Part shown: piece after piece, positions 1 to 6,226 of the stretch
Layout of the letters: each line of letters opens with the position of its first letter
How positions within the stretch are numbered: the first letter of the stretch is position 1
Assembly (NCBI GenBank): GCA_023419055.1
Contig: JAEZYO010000485.1
Span: 1-8,361, forward strand
Direction: 5' to 3'
DNA: 8,361 bases
Source of the DNA: Pseudomonadota bacterium
GTDB lineage: Bacteria; Myxococcota; Polyangia; Polyangiales; Polyangiaceae
Translations under genes and position numbers: made by a program
The notes under the pieces: model-generated
Seen by the model: only the letters and a program-made list of their open reading frames with translations
Database searches by the model: none
Told to the model about the DNA's origin: nothing

Positions 1-2
1 CC

Positions 3-1259
3 GTCGTCGGTAGCGCCATCGGCGGGCTGTTCGATCCGATCTGCGTGGCGGTGCGCGCGATCGGCCTGGGCGTGGTGCCGGCGCTCCAGTACCTCGGGAT
101 CCGGAGCGCCACCGTCGCGGCGGAGACGAACCTGCGCGCCGTGCAGACGAGCGCGGACGGCCTGCAGGACGTGCTGGCGCAGAGCGTCTGGACCCCGAAT
201 CAGGGCTACTTCCACCAGACCTGGTTCATCGTCTTCTTGCTGGTCGCGATTCTGTTCATGAATCGCTTCATCCCGCGCTTCTGGTGCCGCGCGCTCTGCC
301 CGCTCGGCGCGTTCCTGGGCGTCATCTCGCGCTTCGCGCTGTTCGGGATGGAGAAGGACCACGCGAAGTGCACCGACTGCAACTTGTGCCTCGTGAACTG
401 CCAGGGTGCCGACAGCCCACAGGGTGGGGTGAAGCACCGGCAAGACGAGTGTCACATGTGCCTGAACTGCGAGACGGCCTGCCCCGAGGACGTCATCAAG
501 TTCAAGTTCCTGCCGAACCGGAAGAGCACGGTGCAGAAGCCGGACCTCACGCGCCGCACGGCGGTGGCGACGGCCGCGGCGGGCGCCGTCGCGATTCCGT
601 CGATGCGCATCGCGAACTGGCCTGACAAGGCCTACAGCGAGAAGGTGATCCGGCCGCCGGGCGCCGTGGAGGAGCGCGCCTTCCTCGAGCGCTGCATCCG
701 CTGCGCCGAGTGCATGAAGGTGTGTCCGAACAACGCCCTCCACCCCGCCTTCTTCGAGGCGGGCCTCGAGGGGCTCTGGACCCCGATCCTGATCCCGCGC
801 ATCGGCTACTGCGAGTTCTCGTGCGTGCTCTGCGGTCAGGTTTGCCCGACCGGCGCGATCCAGAAGATCGACGAGAAGCAGAAGATGGGCGTCGGGCAGA
901 AGCCGATCTCGGTCGGCACGGCCATGTACGACCACGGCCGCTGCCTGCCCTGGTCGATGGCGACGCCTTGCATCGTCTGCGAGGAGTTCTGTCCGACCTC
1001 GCCGAAGGCGATCTGGGCGGAAGAGGTCTCGATCCCGAAGCGCGACAGCAAGTACGACGCGAAGGGCGAGCACGCGAAGATGCTGATGGTGACGGTGCAG
1101 CGCCCACACGTGGATCCGACGCTCTGCATCGGCTGCGGCGCATGTGAGAAGGTGTGCCCCATCGTCGACAAGCCCGCGGTCTACGTGACGAACGCTGGTG
1201 AGACCCGCTCGAAGACGAACGTCATCCTGCTCGAGAACACGAGCTACGGCCAGACCTGA
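3..1259 (+). CDS. NapH/MauN-NapG/MauM-like membrane polyferredoxin, 5'-truncated
   Basis: The reading frame is open from the window edge, so the N-terminus with its earlier membrane helices is missing; no start is visible. Residues here count from the GTG at 45. The sequence shows a GLFDPI-type segment at the edge, a membrane helix at about 60-74, then CRALCPLGAFLG (81-92), typical of NapH/NosR-type membrane ferredoxins. Two CxxCxxCx3C clusters follow (C109-C119, C136-C146). Next comes a Tat-like TRR plus alanine-rich hydrophobic stretch (169-186). After it are four more cluster sites: C217-C227, C256-C267, C300/C309-C316 and C361-C371. Up to six [4Fe-4S] clusters can be counted. Known family members pass electrons from quinol towards periplasmic oxidoreductases such as nitrate reductase or methylamine dehydrogenase; the partner here is not visible. 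I infer a NapH-NapG type fusion with the first clusters cytoplasmic and the last four periplasmic. It ends at TGA 1257-1259. Confidence 0.9.
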   Translation, partial: VVGSAIGGLFDPICVAVRAIGLGVVPALQYLGIRSATVAAETNLRAVQTSADGLQDVLAQSVWTPNQGYFHQTWFIVFLLVAILFMNRFIPRFWCRALCPLGAFLGVISRFALFGMEKDHAKCTDCNLCLVNCQGADSPQGGVKHRQDECHMCLNCETACPEDVIKFKFLPNRKSTVQKPDLTRRTAVATAAAGAVAIPSMRIANWPDKAYSEKVIRPPGAVEERAFLERCIRCAECMKVCPNNALHPAFFEAGLEGLWTPILIPRIGYCEFSCVLCGQVCPTGAIQKIDEKQKMGVGQKPISVGTAMYDHGRCLPWSMATPCIVCEEFCPTSPKAIWAEEVSIPKRDSKYDAKGEHAKMLMVTVQRPHVDPTLCIGCGACEKVCPIVDKPAVYVTNAGETRSKTNVILLENTSYGQT

Positions 1260-1262
1260 GCC

Positions 1263-1278
1263 CGCTCGGAGACGAGCG
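1263..1278 (+). terminator. Small GNRA-loop hairpin after the ferredoxin gene
   Basis: CGCTCG-GAGA-CGAGCG forms a perfect 6-bp stem closed by a GAGA (GNRA-type) tetraloop, 3 bases after the ferredoxin stop codon. No T-run follows, so it is not a canonical intrinsic terminator. It may mark the 3' end of the transcript or protect it from decay. In such GC-rich DNA, chance is possible. Confidence 0.3.
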
Positions 1279-1343
1279 AGACGAGCCGTAGAAGGCAACG
1301 CGGGTCATTCCCATCGAGTGACGGCTGAGCTAACCTGAAGGGC

Positions 1344-1796
1344 TTGCGGTTCATCGAAGAGTGTTTTCCGCTGCTCGTCACGGTGGGTCCGAAGCGCTGG
1401 GATCCGGGGGAGATCGAGCAGATGACCCAGGGCTTCGAGCGCTACTTCGTGCGCGGTGATCGCTACGCGACGCTCTTCGTCTCGCCCAAGAACGCCGACG
1501 CGGTGGGCGCGAAGGAGCGCAAGCTGATCGTCGACTACGCGAACAACCCGCGCGTCAAGGAGTACTCGAAGAAGCTCTGCATCGCCTCCGCGACCGTGAT
1601 CGAGAACACGCTCATGCGCGGTACGCTCACGGCCATCCAGTGGTTCTGGACTCCCGCGGCGCCGTTCAAGGCGGTGGCGAGCCTCGAGGCGGGCATCGAC
1701 TACTGCCTCGACGCGCTCGACAGGGCGCGGATTCCGCTTCCGCGAAGCGCAGCGGCCATTCGGATCGAGCTCTCGAAGCAGCTCAAAGATCTTTGA
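1344..1796 (+). CDS. Conserved hypothetical protein, possibly STAS/SEC14-like
   Basis: A 150-residue cytoplasmic protein with no signal peptide or membrane helix. The chosen start is TTG 1344, just after a GAAGGG-like sequence that is closer than usual (1-3 nt). An in-frame stop at 1326-1328 leaves no ATG upstream, and the first internal ATG (1422) would remove a well-formed first strand. The layout is strand (FPLLVTV), helix, strand (YATLFVS), helix with an ERKLIVDY segment, strand (CIASATVI), then NTLMRGTLTAIQWFW and a C-terminal helix. This alternating alpha/beta pattern, with an R-G-x-L-T-A-x-x-W motif after the third strand, fits the STAS/SEC14-like small proteins common in Myxococcota. 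The family call is from memory of the pattern, not a search. The last codons lie in a palindrome shared with the convergent lipoprotein gene, and the two genes overlap by 14 bp. Confidence 0.8.
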   Translation: MRFIEECFPLLVTVGPKRWDPGEIEQMTQGFERYFVRGDRYATLFVSPKNADAVGAKERKLIVDYANNPRVKEYSKKLCIASATVIENTLMRGTLTAIQWFWTPAAPFKAVASLEAGIDYCLDALDRARIPLPRSAAAIRIELSKQLKDL

Positions 1797-1798
1797 GC
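1781..1798. repeat. 18-bp perfect palindrome containing both convergent stop codons
   Basis: GCTCAAAGATCTTTGAGC equals its own reverse complement. It contains the TGA of the plus-strand gene (1794-1796) and the TGA of the minus-strand gene (1783-1785). As RNA it could fold into a 7-bp stem with a GATC loop from either direction. There is no T-tract beyond it, so its strength as a bidirectional terminator is doubtful. Confidence 0.85.
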
Positions 1799-2136
1799 GG
1801 AGCCGTCCGCTTCACGCTCCACGTGGCCGTCTTTTCGAGCTCCCACTGCAGGGTGACGGGATCTTCCTCGAAGCAGGGGCCGTCCGGGAGGCACGGCGGC
1901 TTCAACGGCGCGGGGTAGCAGCCTTTGTCGCTGCAGTGCACTCGCGTGAACCTGAAGTCGCAACCCACGAGGTACTCCTTCACCTTCGGGGTCTCGCGCG
2001 CGAGCTCGGTCTCGATCTCCGAGCGCGCGCACTTGAGGTTGCGGCCCCCCGTCTCCACGACCGCGGGGGGCTCCCCCGCTGCGCAGCCCTGAACACCCAA
2101 CAGCAACGCGATCACCGCTATCTCGAGCTTGGCCAT
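1783..2136 (-). CDS. Small cysteine-containing lipoprotein, unknown function
   Basis: A 117-residue protein. The N-terminus is a short signal peptide: K3, a hydrophobic core IAVIALLLG, then VQG-C18. The Gln at -2 is unusual for a lipobox, but the overall shape fits a lipoprotein. The mature part has six further cysteines (C36, C59, C68, C73, C82, C88), enough for three disulfides in an oxidising periplasm or on the cell surface, and no low-complexity tail. The start is ATG 2136, preceded on the minus strand by GGAAG three bases away. It lies 66 bp downstream of the FHA gene on the same strand and may be co-transcribed with it. It ends with LKDL because its stop lies in the palindrome shared with the convergent gene. 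I do not recognise a family; a structural or partner role for the Cys-rich repeat lipoprotein upstream is speculation. Confidence 0.8.
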   Translation of the reverse strand: MAKLEIAVIALLLGVQGCAAGEPPAVVETGGRNLKCARSEIETELARETPKVKEYLVGCDFRFTRVHCSDKGCYPAPLKPPCLPDGPCFEEDPVTLQWELEKTATWSVKRTAPLKDL

Positions 2137-2176
2137 GCGCTTCCGACACCGCGGGTCGACTCGCCTTGGGACGATC

Positions 2177-2193
2177 CGCTCGCTCCGCGAGCG
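2177..2193 (-). other. Intercistronic hairpin between FHA and lipoprotein genes
   Basis: A perfect 7-bp inverted repeat, CGCTCGC/GCGAGCG, with a 3-base loop lies 9 bp beyond the stop of the FHA gene and before the start of the small lipoprotein gene. No T-run follows on the minus strand. It could reduce read-through or stabilise the upstream mRNA, giving unequal expression of the two genes. Function is inferred only from position. Confidence 0.4.
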
Positions 2194-2202
2194 CGGGCGC
2201 CC

Positions 2203-3645
2203 TTACGCGGCGTTGCGGGCCAGGTCGACCACGAGCCGCGTGCGACCGACCAGCAGCTCGTCTCCGTGGGCGAGCTCCTGCTCACCGCGGATGCGGACGA
2301 ACACGCCGGTGCGTGAGCCGAGATCGGTGAGCACGACGGCGTCAGCCTGCTCTTCAATCAGGCAGTGCTGCTCGCCGACCAGGGGATCGTCCGGGAAAAC
2401 CAGGTCACCGATCGCCGAGCCGATCTGGAGCGTGTTGCCGCGAGCCACCACGCAGCAACCAGCGGCGCCGCCCTCGAACATCTGGGTGACGCGGAACGAG
2501 GAGGGCCATTTGGGCGAGGAGTAGAAGTACGTCGGATCCGGATCGGGGCCGTCGTCGGGGACCGGATTTTTCTCCAGCCGAAGCAGCTGATCGCCCACCA
2601 CGAACTCGTCCCCGAGCTCGAGCTCGACCGGGGTGCGAATGCGGAGGAAGACGCCGTTTCCACCCTCGAGATCTTCCAGCCAGAGCCGACCTTCGCGGAA
2701 CGTAAGGACGGCTTCTTTCGGATGACAGAAGGCTTCACCCGGGAGCGCGATGGTGCCGGCCGCGCCGATCAGCGCCTCGTCGCCGACCGGATCGTAGCGC
2801 TCGGGTCCCCCGGTCAGGCTTCGGAGCACGTGCAGCGTGAACAGGCTCGGAGCGGCCGCGGGGCGAGGCTCGGCGCGCGGCGCCTCCGGAGCGACGACGG
2901 GTGCCGGCGTGGGCGCGGGAGCCGCTGCCGCGGGCGACGGGACGTTGGGGCTCGAGATCGAGTTCGGCGGCCCTGCCTCGGCGCGCTGCTTTTTCTGGCT
3001 CGCGAGCTTCCGGATGTTCTCGACCTGCGGCGGGTGATCGAGCACGTCCATGCCGCCCACGGCTCTGCCGGCGATGACCTCGTCGAAGCGCGACTCGCGG
3101 AGCGCGAGCACCATCTCGAGGTGCTGCGCCTTCATCAGCGAGCGCACGTACTCGGCCACGTCCGGGCGCGAGACCTCGGCGTGATACGAGCGCTTGTGGC
3201 TCTTGATGATGCGGCCGCCGTCCGCGAAAAGGTGCGTGATGATGTGCGGCTGATCGAGCCCGGAATCCTCGGTCTGAACGTGAAAGACCTGGTTCTGGTA
3301 CTTGATGTTGTTGTTGAAGCCCATCTGCGCGCGCCGGAACGACGGGCGCTTCATTTCGGCTTCGAACTTCGCGAGCTGCTCGGCGCCGTAGTGCTGGACG
3401 GCGGCGTCCAGATCAGCGTGGTCGCCCGGGACGCCCTCCATGCGCTCGAACGCCATCTGCGCGATGCGCGCGCCGGGGTCGATGCGCAGCGCTTCGGCCA
3501 TGAGCTGCTGACCCTCCCCGTCGTTGGGCCCGTTCGCAGCCCAAGCGGCCAGGATGGTCACGGCCTCGTCCGGACGGCCCTTGTCGACTAGCCACTTGGC
3601 GACACGAAGCGCGGTCTGCCGCTCCTTCACGGTTCCGGGAGCCAT
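2203..3645 (-). CDS. Two-FHA-domain protein with helical N-terminus
   Basis: A 480-residue protein without a signal peptide, so probably cytoplasmic. Residues 8-70 are TPR-like helical hairpins (ALRVAKWLVDKGRPDEAVTIL; then AEALRIDP). Residues about 108-160 hold a distinct conserved-looking block (NNNIKYQNQVFHVQTEDSG, then PHIITHLFADGG) that I associate with several deltaproteobacterial and myxobacterial signalling proteins. A Pro/Ala linker spans 226-267. FHA-like domain 1 is about 269-360 and domain 2 about 392-478, recognised by LxxGNGVFLRI (domain 1) and TDLGSRTGVFVRI (domain 2) with a following GDEFxVG/GDELLVG strand. FHA domains normally bind phosphothreonine, but the usual GR, SxxH and NG residues are largely replaced here (for example IGS, GEQH, RTG). 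The ATG at 3645 has no clear Shine-Dalgarno site; the GTG at codon 6 is an alternative. It sits 84 bp downstream of the Cys-rich lipoprotein gene. Confidence 0.88.
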   Translation of the reverse strand: MAPGTVKERQTALRVAKWLVDKGRPDEAVTILAAWAANGPNDGEGQQLMAEALRIDPGARIAQMAFERMEGVPGDHADLDAAVQHYGAEQLAKFEAEMKRPSFRRAQMGFNNNIKYQNQVFHVQTEDSGLDQPHIITHLFADGGRIIKSHKRSYHAEVSRPDVAEYVRSLMKAQHLEMVLALRESRFDEVIAGRAVGGMDVLDHPPQVENIRKLASQKKQRAEAGPPNSISSPNVPSPAAAAPAPTPAPVVAPEAPRAEPRPAAAPSLFTLHVLRSLTGGPERYDPVGDEALIGAAGTIALPGEAFCHPKEAVLTFREGRLWLEDLEGGNGVFLRIRTPVELELGDEFVVGDQLLRLEKNPVPDDGPDPDPTYFYSSPKWPSSFRVTQMFEGGAAGCCVVARGNTLQIGSAIGDLVFPDDPLVGEQHCLIEEQADAVVLTDLGSRTGVFVRIRGEQELAHGDELLVGRTRLVVDLARNAA

Positions 3646-3729
3646 GGGGGAAGGCCCAACCTTAGCCCAAGGCGGCCCCGAGATGCGAGACCGCGCGTCC
3701 GGGTGAGCGAGAGCTCCTAGTTTCTCGGC

Positions 3730-5472
3730 CTAGGGCGCGCCGCCGCTCCCGGCCGGAGCGGGGAGCGCCATGCCGGCGAACCCGCCCATGCCCGTCCCGC
3801 CGACGCCTCCCGCGCCGCCCATGCCGCCGCAGTCCTTGGAGCACCAGGACGGGTTCTCGAACGCGCCGCAGACGCCGTCACCGCACGGCCCGCAGTCGAA
3901 CGCGCAAGTTTCCCCGGGGCTGCAGTAGTAGTCGCCGCAGTAGCCGCAGTCCTTGTAGCAGGTGTTGATGTCTTCGTTCGCGCCGCAGGTGCCGTCACCG
4001 CAGCTACCGCAATCGAAGGCGCACACCTCGCCGGGCGTGCACACCCAGTCACCGCAAGAAGCGCAGTCGATGCAGGTGTCCGTGCTCTCCCAGTAGCCGC
4101 AGGTGCCGTCACCGCAGAAGCCGCAGTCGTACGGGCAGCTGCTCGCGGACTCACCCTGACCGCAGAAGCCGTCGCCGCAGGTGCACTCCCAAGGGCAGTA
4201 CTGGTAGTCGCCGCCGTCGCAGAAACCGTTGCCGCAGGTGAAGTTGCACTCCCAGGGGCAGTACTGGTAGTCGCTCGCGTCGCAGTAGCCGTTGTTGCAG
4301 GCGTACTCGCACTCCCACGGGCAGTTCTGGTAGTCGCTGAACTCGCACGTGCCGTTGTTGCAAGAGTACTGGCACTCCCACGGGCAGGACTGGTAGTCGT
4401 TGCCGTCGCAGTAGCCGTTGCCGCAGGTGCTGAAGCACTCCCAGGGGCACTGCTGGTAATCGTAGCCGTCGCAGTAGCCGTTGCCGCAGGTGCTGAGGCC
4501 GCACTCCCACGGGCAGCTCGCGTAGTCGCTCGGCTCGCACACGCCGTTGCCGCAGCCGGGCTGGCACTCGTAGCTGCAGCCGAGGGCCGAGTCCGAGATG
4601 TCGCAGATGCCGTTGCCGCAAGTATTGATGCCGCAGTCCCAGGGGCACTGCTGGTAGTCGCCTGGCTCGCAGTAGCCGTTACCGCACGTGGCGCACTCCC
4701 AGGAGCAGCTCTTGTAGTCTTCGGGATCGCAGAGCCCGTTGCCGCAGGACCCGCACTCCCAGGGGCAGCTCATCGCGTCCGAAGCATCGCAGACGCCGTT
4801 GCCGCACCGGCTGTCCTGGCCCTCCCACGGGCAGAAGGTCCAGTCGTCGCCGTCGCAGTAGGCGTTGCCACAGCTATCGATGCCGCACTCCCACCCGCAG
4901 GCAGCGTAGTCGGTGCTGTCGCAAATGCCGTTGCCGCAGCTATTGATTCCGCACTCCCACGGGCACTGCTGATAATCGGCGTCGTCGCAGATCAGGTTGC
5001 CGCAGGTGCTCGCTCCGCACTCCCAGGGACAGGACGCGTAGTCCGCCTCGTCACAGAAGCCGTTGCCACAGGTCTGGAAGTCGCACTCCCAGGGACAGAG
5101 CTTGGCGTCGAGCAAGTCACAGACGCCGTTGTTGCAGGTGCAGTCGCCGCACCAGCCGATCTCGTTCGACTCACAGATGAAGTCGCCGCAAGTCTCGACG
5201 GAGCCGCAATCTTCGGGGCAGCTGGTCGCGTTCTCTTCGGAGCCGCAGAGCCCGTCGCCGCAGCCTACTGACTCACAGTCCTTGGGACAGGATTGAGGCG
5301 TCTCGTTTCCGGCGCAGCGCCGGTCGCCGCAGACGTTCTTGTTCCCCTTGCCCGCGACGCCGTCATTGCCGTGGCCGAGCGGTAGATCCGCGCGCCCGCA
5401 GCCGCCGATCAGGGCAGCCACGCCGAGCGCGGCAATCACGGAGGCCCAGAGACTAGACGACGACACACTCAT
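3730..5472 (-). CDS. Lipoprotein of 24 tandem Cys-rich repeats
   Basis: A 580-residue envelope lipoprotein. I chose ATG 5472 over the in-frame ATG 5586 because it gives a proper lipoprotein signal: hydrophobic core VIAALGVAALIGG, then C25. GAGAAG lies 4 nt upstream and a GAGGGG 11 nt upstream. Residues 48-548 are 24 repeats of about 18-24 residues, each with four cysteines (C-x4-C ... C-x3-C). Units 1-3 and 19-24 are of the form CGDGxCxxxE....CxxDC, a motif seen in many bacterial and archaeal secreted proteins. Units 4-18 are a more uniform class, CGNGxCDxxDYxxCPWEC. Unit 8 lacks its fourth Cys (CPWEG). A Gly-rich tail (549-580) ends the protein. The repeats contain 95 cysteines, implying a rod of disulfide-locked modules on the outer membrane, exported by Sec and handled by Lol and Dsb-type systems. 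Function is unknown; adhesion, metal or calcium binding, or a matrix spacer are guesses. Confidence 0.93.
   Translation of the reverse strand: MSVSSSSLWASVIAALGVAALIGGCGRADLPLGHGNDGVAGKGNKNVCGDRRCAGNETPQSCPKDCESVGCGDGLCGSEENATSCPEDCGSVETCGDFICESNEIGWCGDCTCNNGVCDLLDAKLCPWECDFQTCGNGFCDEADYASCPWECGASTCGNLICDDADYQQCPWECGINSCGNGICDSTDYAACGWECGIDSCGNAYCDGDDWTFCPWEGQDSRCGNGVCDASDAMSCPWECGSCGNGLCDPEDYKSCSWECATCGNGYCEPGDYQQCPWDCGINTCGNGICDISDSALGCSYECQPGCGNGVCEPSDYASCPWECGLSTCGNGYCDGYDYQQCPWECFSTCGNGYCDGNDYQSCPWECQYSCNNGTCEFSDYQNCPWECEYACNNGYCDASDYQYCPWECNFTCGNGFCDGGDYQYCPWECTCGDGFCGQGESASSCPYDCGFCGDGTCGYWESTDTCIDCASCGDWVCTPGEVCAFDCGSCGDGTCGANEDINTCYKDCGYCGDYYCSPGETCAFDCGPCGDGVCGAFENPSWCSKDCGGMGGAGGVGGTGMGGFAGMALPAPAGSGGAP
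3829..5331 (-). repeat. Tandem array encoding 24 Cys-rich units
   Basis: Protein-level repeats with a period near 63-66 bp fill this part of the lipoprotein gene. The most uniform stretch is 4180-5136 (units 4-18). Some neighbouring units are almost identical in DNA: a 32-bp exact copy occurs at 4402-4433 and 4465-4496, exactly 63 bp apart, which points to recent unit duplication. Units 20-21 and 22-23 (3886-4116) form a higher-order pair repeat. Confidence 0.9.
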
Positions 5473-5747
5473 GCGACTTCTCGCCCCTCGCAAATGGCGG
5501 GCCAACGATCTACCCACCGAAACCAAGCCCATTGTCGCAGATGCGGTGTCTGATGTGCCAGGTTTTGGTGGCGATGACTGGCACAAAGCCGGGCGGTGCG
5601 ATCGCGAAGTGAGATTTCCCTGAACGCGCGCTCCCCCGACGTCGCGCGCGCTCGAGCGCTGGAAAGAGACTTACCGAGTTTCGCGCGCTCCACGCTCGGT
5701 TCCGATTCGTTCGGAGGACGCGCCTCGACGAACGAGCTCGACTCATC
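5473..5747. other. Spacer upstream of the Cys-rich lipoprotein gene; no gene seen
   Basis: Short open frames here on both strands have poor codon bias and no convincing start or family features. The spacer must hold the promoter for the Cys-rich lipoprotein gene. A GACAAT at about 5533-5538 (minus strand) could be a -10 box, but I find no good -35 partner. A 12-bp palindrome, GCGCTCGAGCGC, lies at 5648-5659; in DNA this GC-rich it may be chance. Confidence 0.5.
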
Positions 5748-5795
5748 GCGCCAAATAGGAAACGGCCAGGACAAGGCTTGCTCGTCCTGGCCGTT
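5748..5795 (-). terminator. Strong rho-independent terminator of the Ala/Pro/Glu lipoprotein gene
   Basis: A perfect 12-bp inverted repeat, AACGGCCAGGAC/GTCCTGGCCGTT, with an 11-base loop spans 5761-5795. On the minus strand it is followed by a T-rich tail, TTTCCTATTT, within otherwise GC-rich DNA. It lies 38 bp beyond the stop codon of the small lipoprotein at 5834, as expected for its transcription end. Confidence 0.85.
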
Positions 5796-5833
5796 CGAGG
5801 AGCTGTCCGAAATGCTCGGACGCTCCTAGAGGC

Positions 5834-6058
5834 TCACTTGGCCTCTTCGGCGGGGGCGGCGGCGCCGTCGGCGGCCGGGGCGTCAGCCGGAGCGGCCTCA
5901 CCCTCGGCGGCGGGGGCGTCGGCAGCCGGGGCAGCCTCTTCGGCGGCCGGAGCAGCAGCCTCATCGGGAGCCTTCGCCTCGGGGGTGGCTTCGCCACCGC
6001 CGCAAGCAACAGCCAGAGCCGCAACCGGAATCAGCGCAACGATCTTACGAATCGACAT
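5834..6058 (-). CDS. Very small Ala/Pro/Glu-rich lipoprotein
   Basis: A 74-residue protein. I chose ATG 6058 because it directly starts a lipoprotein signal (MSIRKIVALIPVAALAVA-C19, Ala at -1, Val at -2) and has an AGGAGG 10 nt upstream; the longer in-frame ATG at 6139 lacks both. After CGGG the mature chain (about 55 residues) is made almost only of Ala, Pro, Glu, Asp and Gly, with degenerate repeats of the type APAAEE/APAADAPAA. It carries net negative charge and no cysteine besides the lipidated one. Such a chain should be disordered. Small acidic Ala/Pro lipoproteins are often abundant in myxobacteria, and the strong ribosome binding site and strong terminator fit high expression as a single-gene unit. 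Function is unknown; a periplasmic spacer or surface charge modifier is conceivable. Confidence 0.87.
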   Translation of the reverse strand: MSIRKIVALIPVAALAVACGGGEATPEAKAPDEAAAPAAEEAAPAADAPAAEGEAAPADAPAADGAAAPAEEAK

Positions 6059-6068
6059 GTTGTTGTGT

Positions 6069-6074
6069 CCTCCT
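6069..6074 (-). promoter_or_regulatory. Strong ribosome binding site of the small lipoprotein gene
   Basis: AGGAGG on the minus strand, 10 nt before ATG 6058. It decides the start of this gene in favour of 6058 over the in-frame upstream ATG at 6139. Confidence 0.8.
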
Positions 6075-6114
6075 GCCGAACCGACACCTGGTGGGCTCGG
6101 ACCGACTTTCAGAT

Positions 6115-6141
6115 GCGTGAGCGAAACAAAGCGGCTCACGC
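6115..6141. repeat. Inverted repeat in the lipoprotein leader
   Basis: GCGTGAGC and GCTCACGC form perfect 8-bp arms separated by 11 bases. It lies 57 bp upstream of the small lipoprotein start, between the candidate promoter and the ribosome binding site. It could be an operator for a dimeric regulator or a leader-RNA hairpin; no T-run follows on either strand, so a terminator is unlikely. Confidence 0.5.
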
Positions 6142-6226
6142 GGGGCAGCTTTTTCTTCGATCGTCAGAGGGAAGTCAAAGAAATCCGGGGGCTTATAAAA
6201 GACCGATCGGCCTTCGATGCTAGGTT

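Noticed and set aside
2365..3591. Long plus-strand open frame opposite the FHA gene (408 codons)
   Set aside because: It mirrors the FHA gene in antisense; the minus-strand frame shows recognisable domains, while this one is an Arg/Leu/Asp-rich GC shadow.
4151..4648. Second frame inside the Cys-rich array reading LRQRLLRR-type repeats
   Set aside because: It only repeats because the true frame repeats; no start signal and no sensible protein.
4180..5136. Regular direct repeats resembling a CRISPR array
   Set aside because: The period keeps frame with a Cys-rich protein and the parts between repeats are coding variants, not unique spacers.
5473..5586. N-terminal extension of the Cys-rich lipoprotein to ATG 5586
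   Set aside because: It would put 38 polar residues before the lipoprotein signal; ATG 5472 gives a proper signal peptide and a nearby ribosome binding site.
5596..5829. Plus-strand 77-codon ORF over the terminator
   Set aside because: Weak codon bias, no family features, and it runs through the terminator hairpin of the opposite gene.
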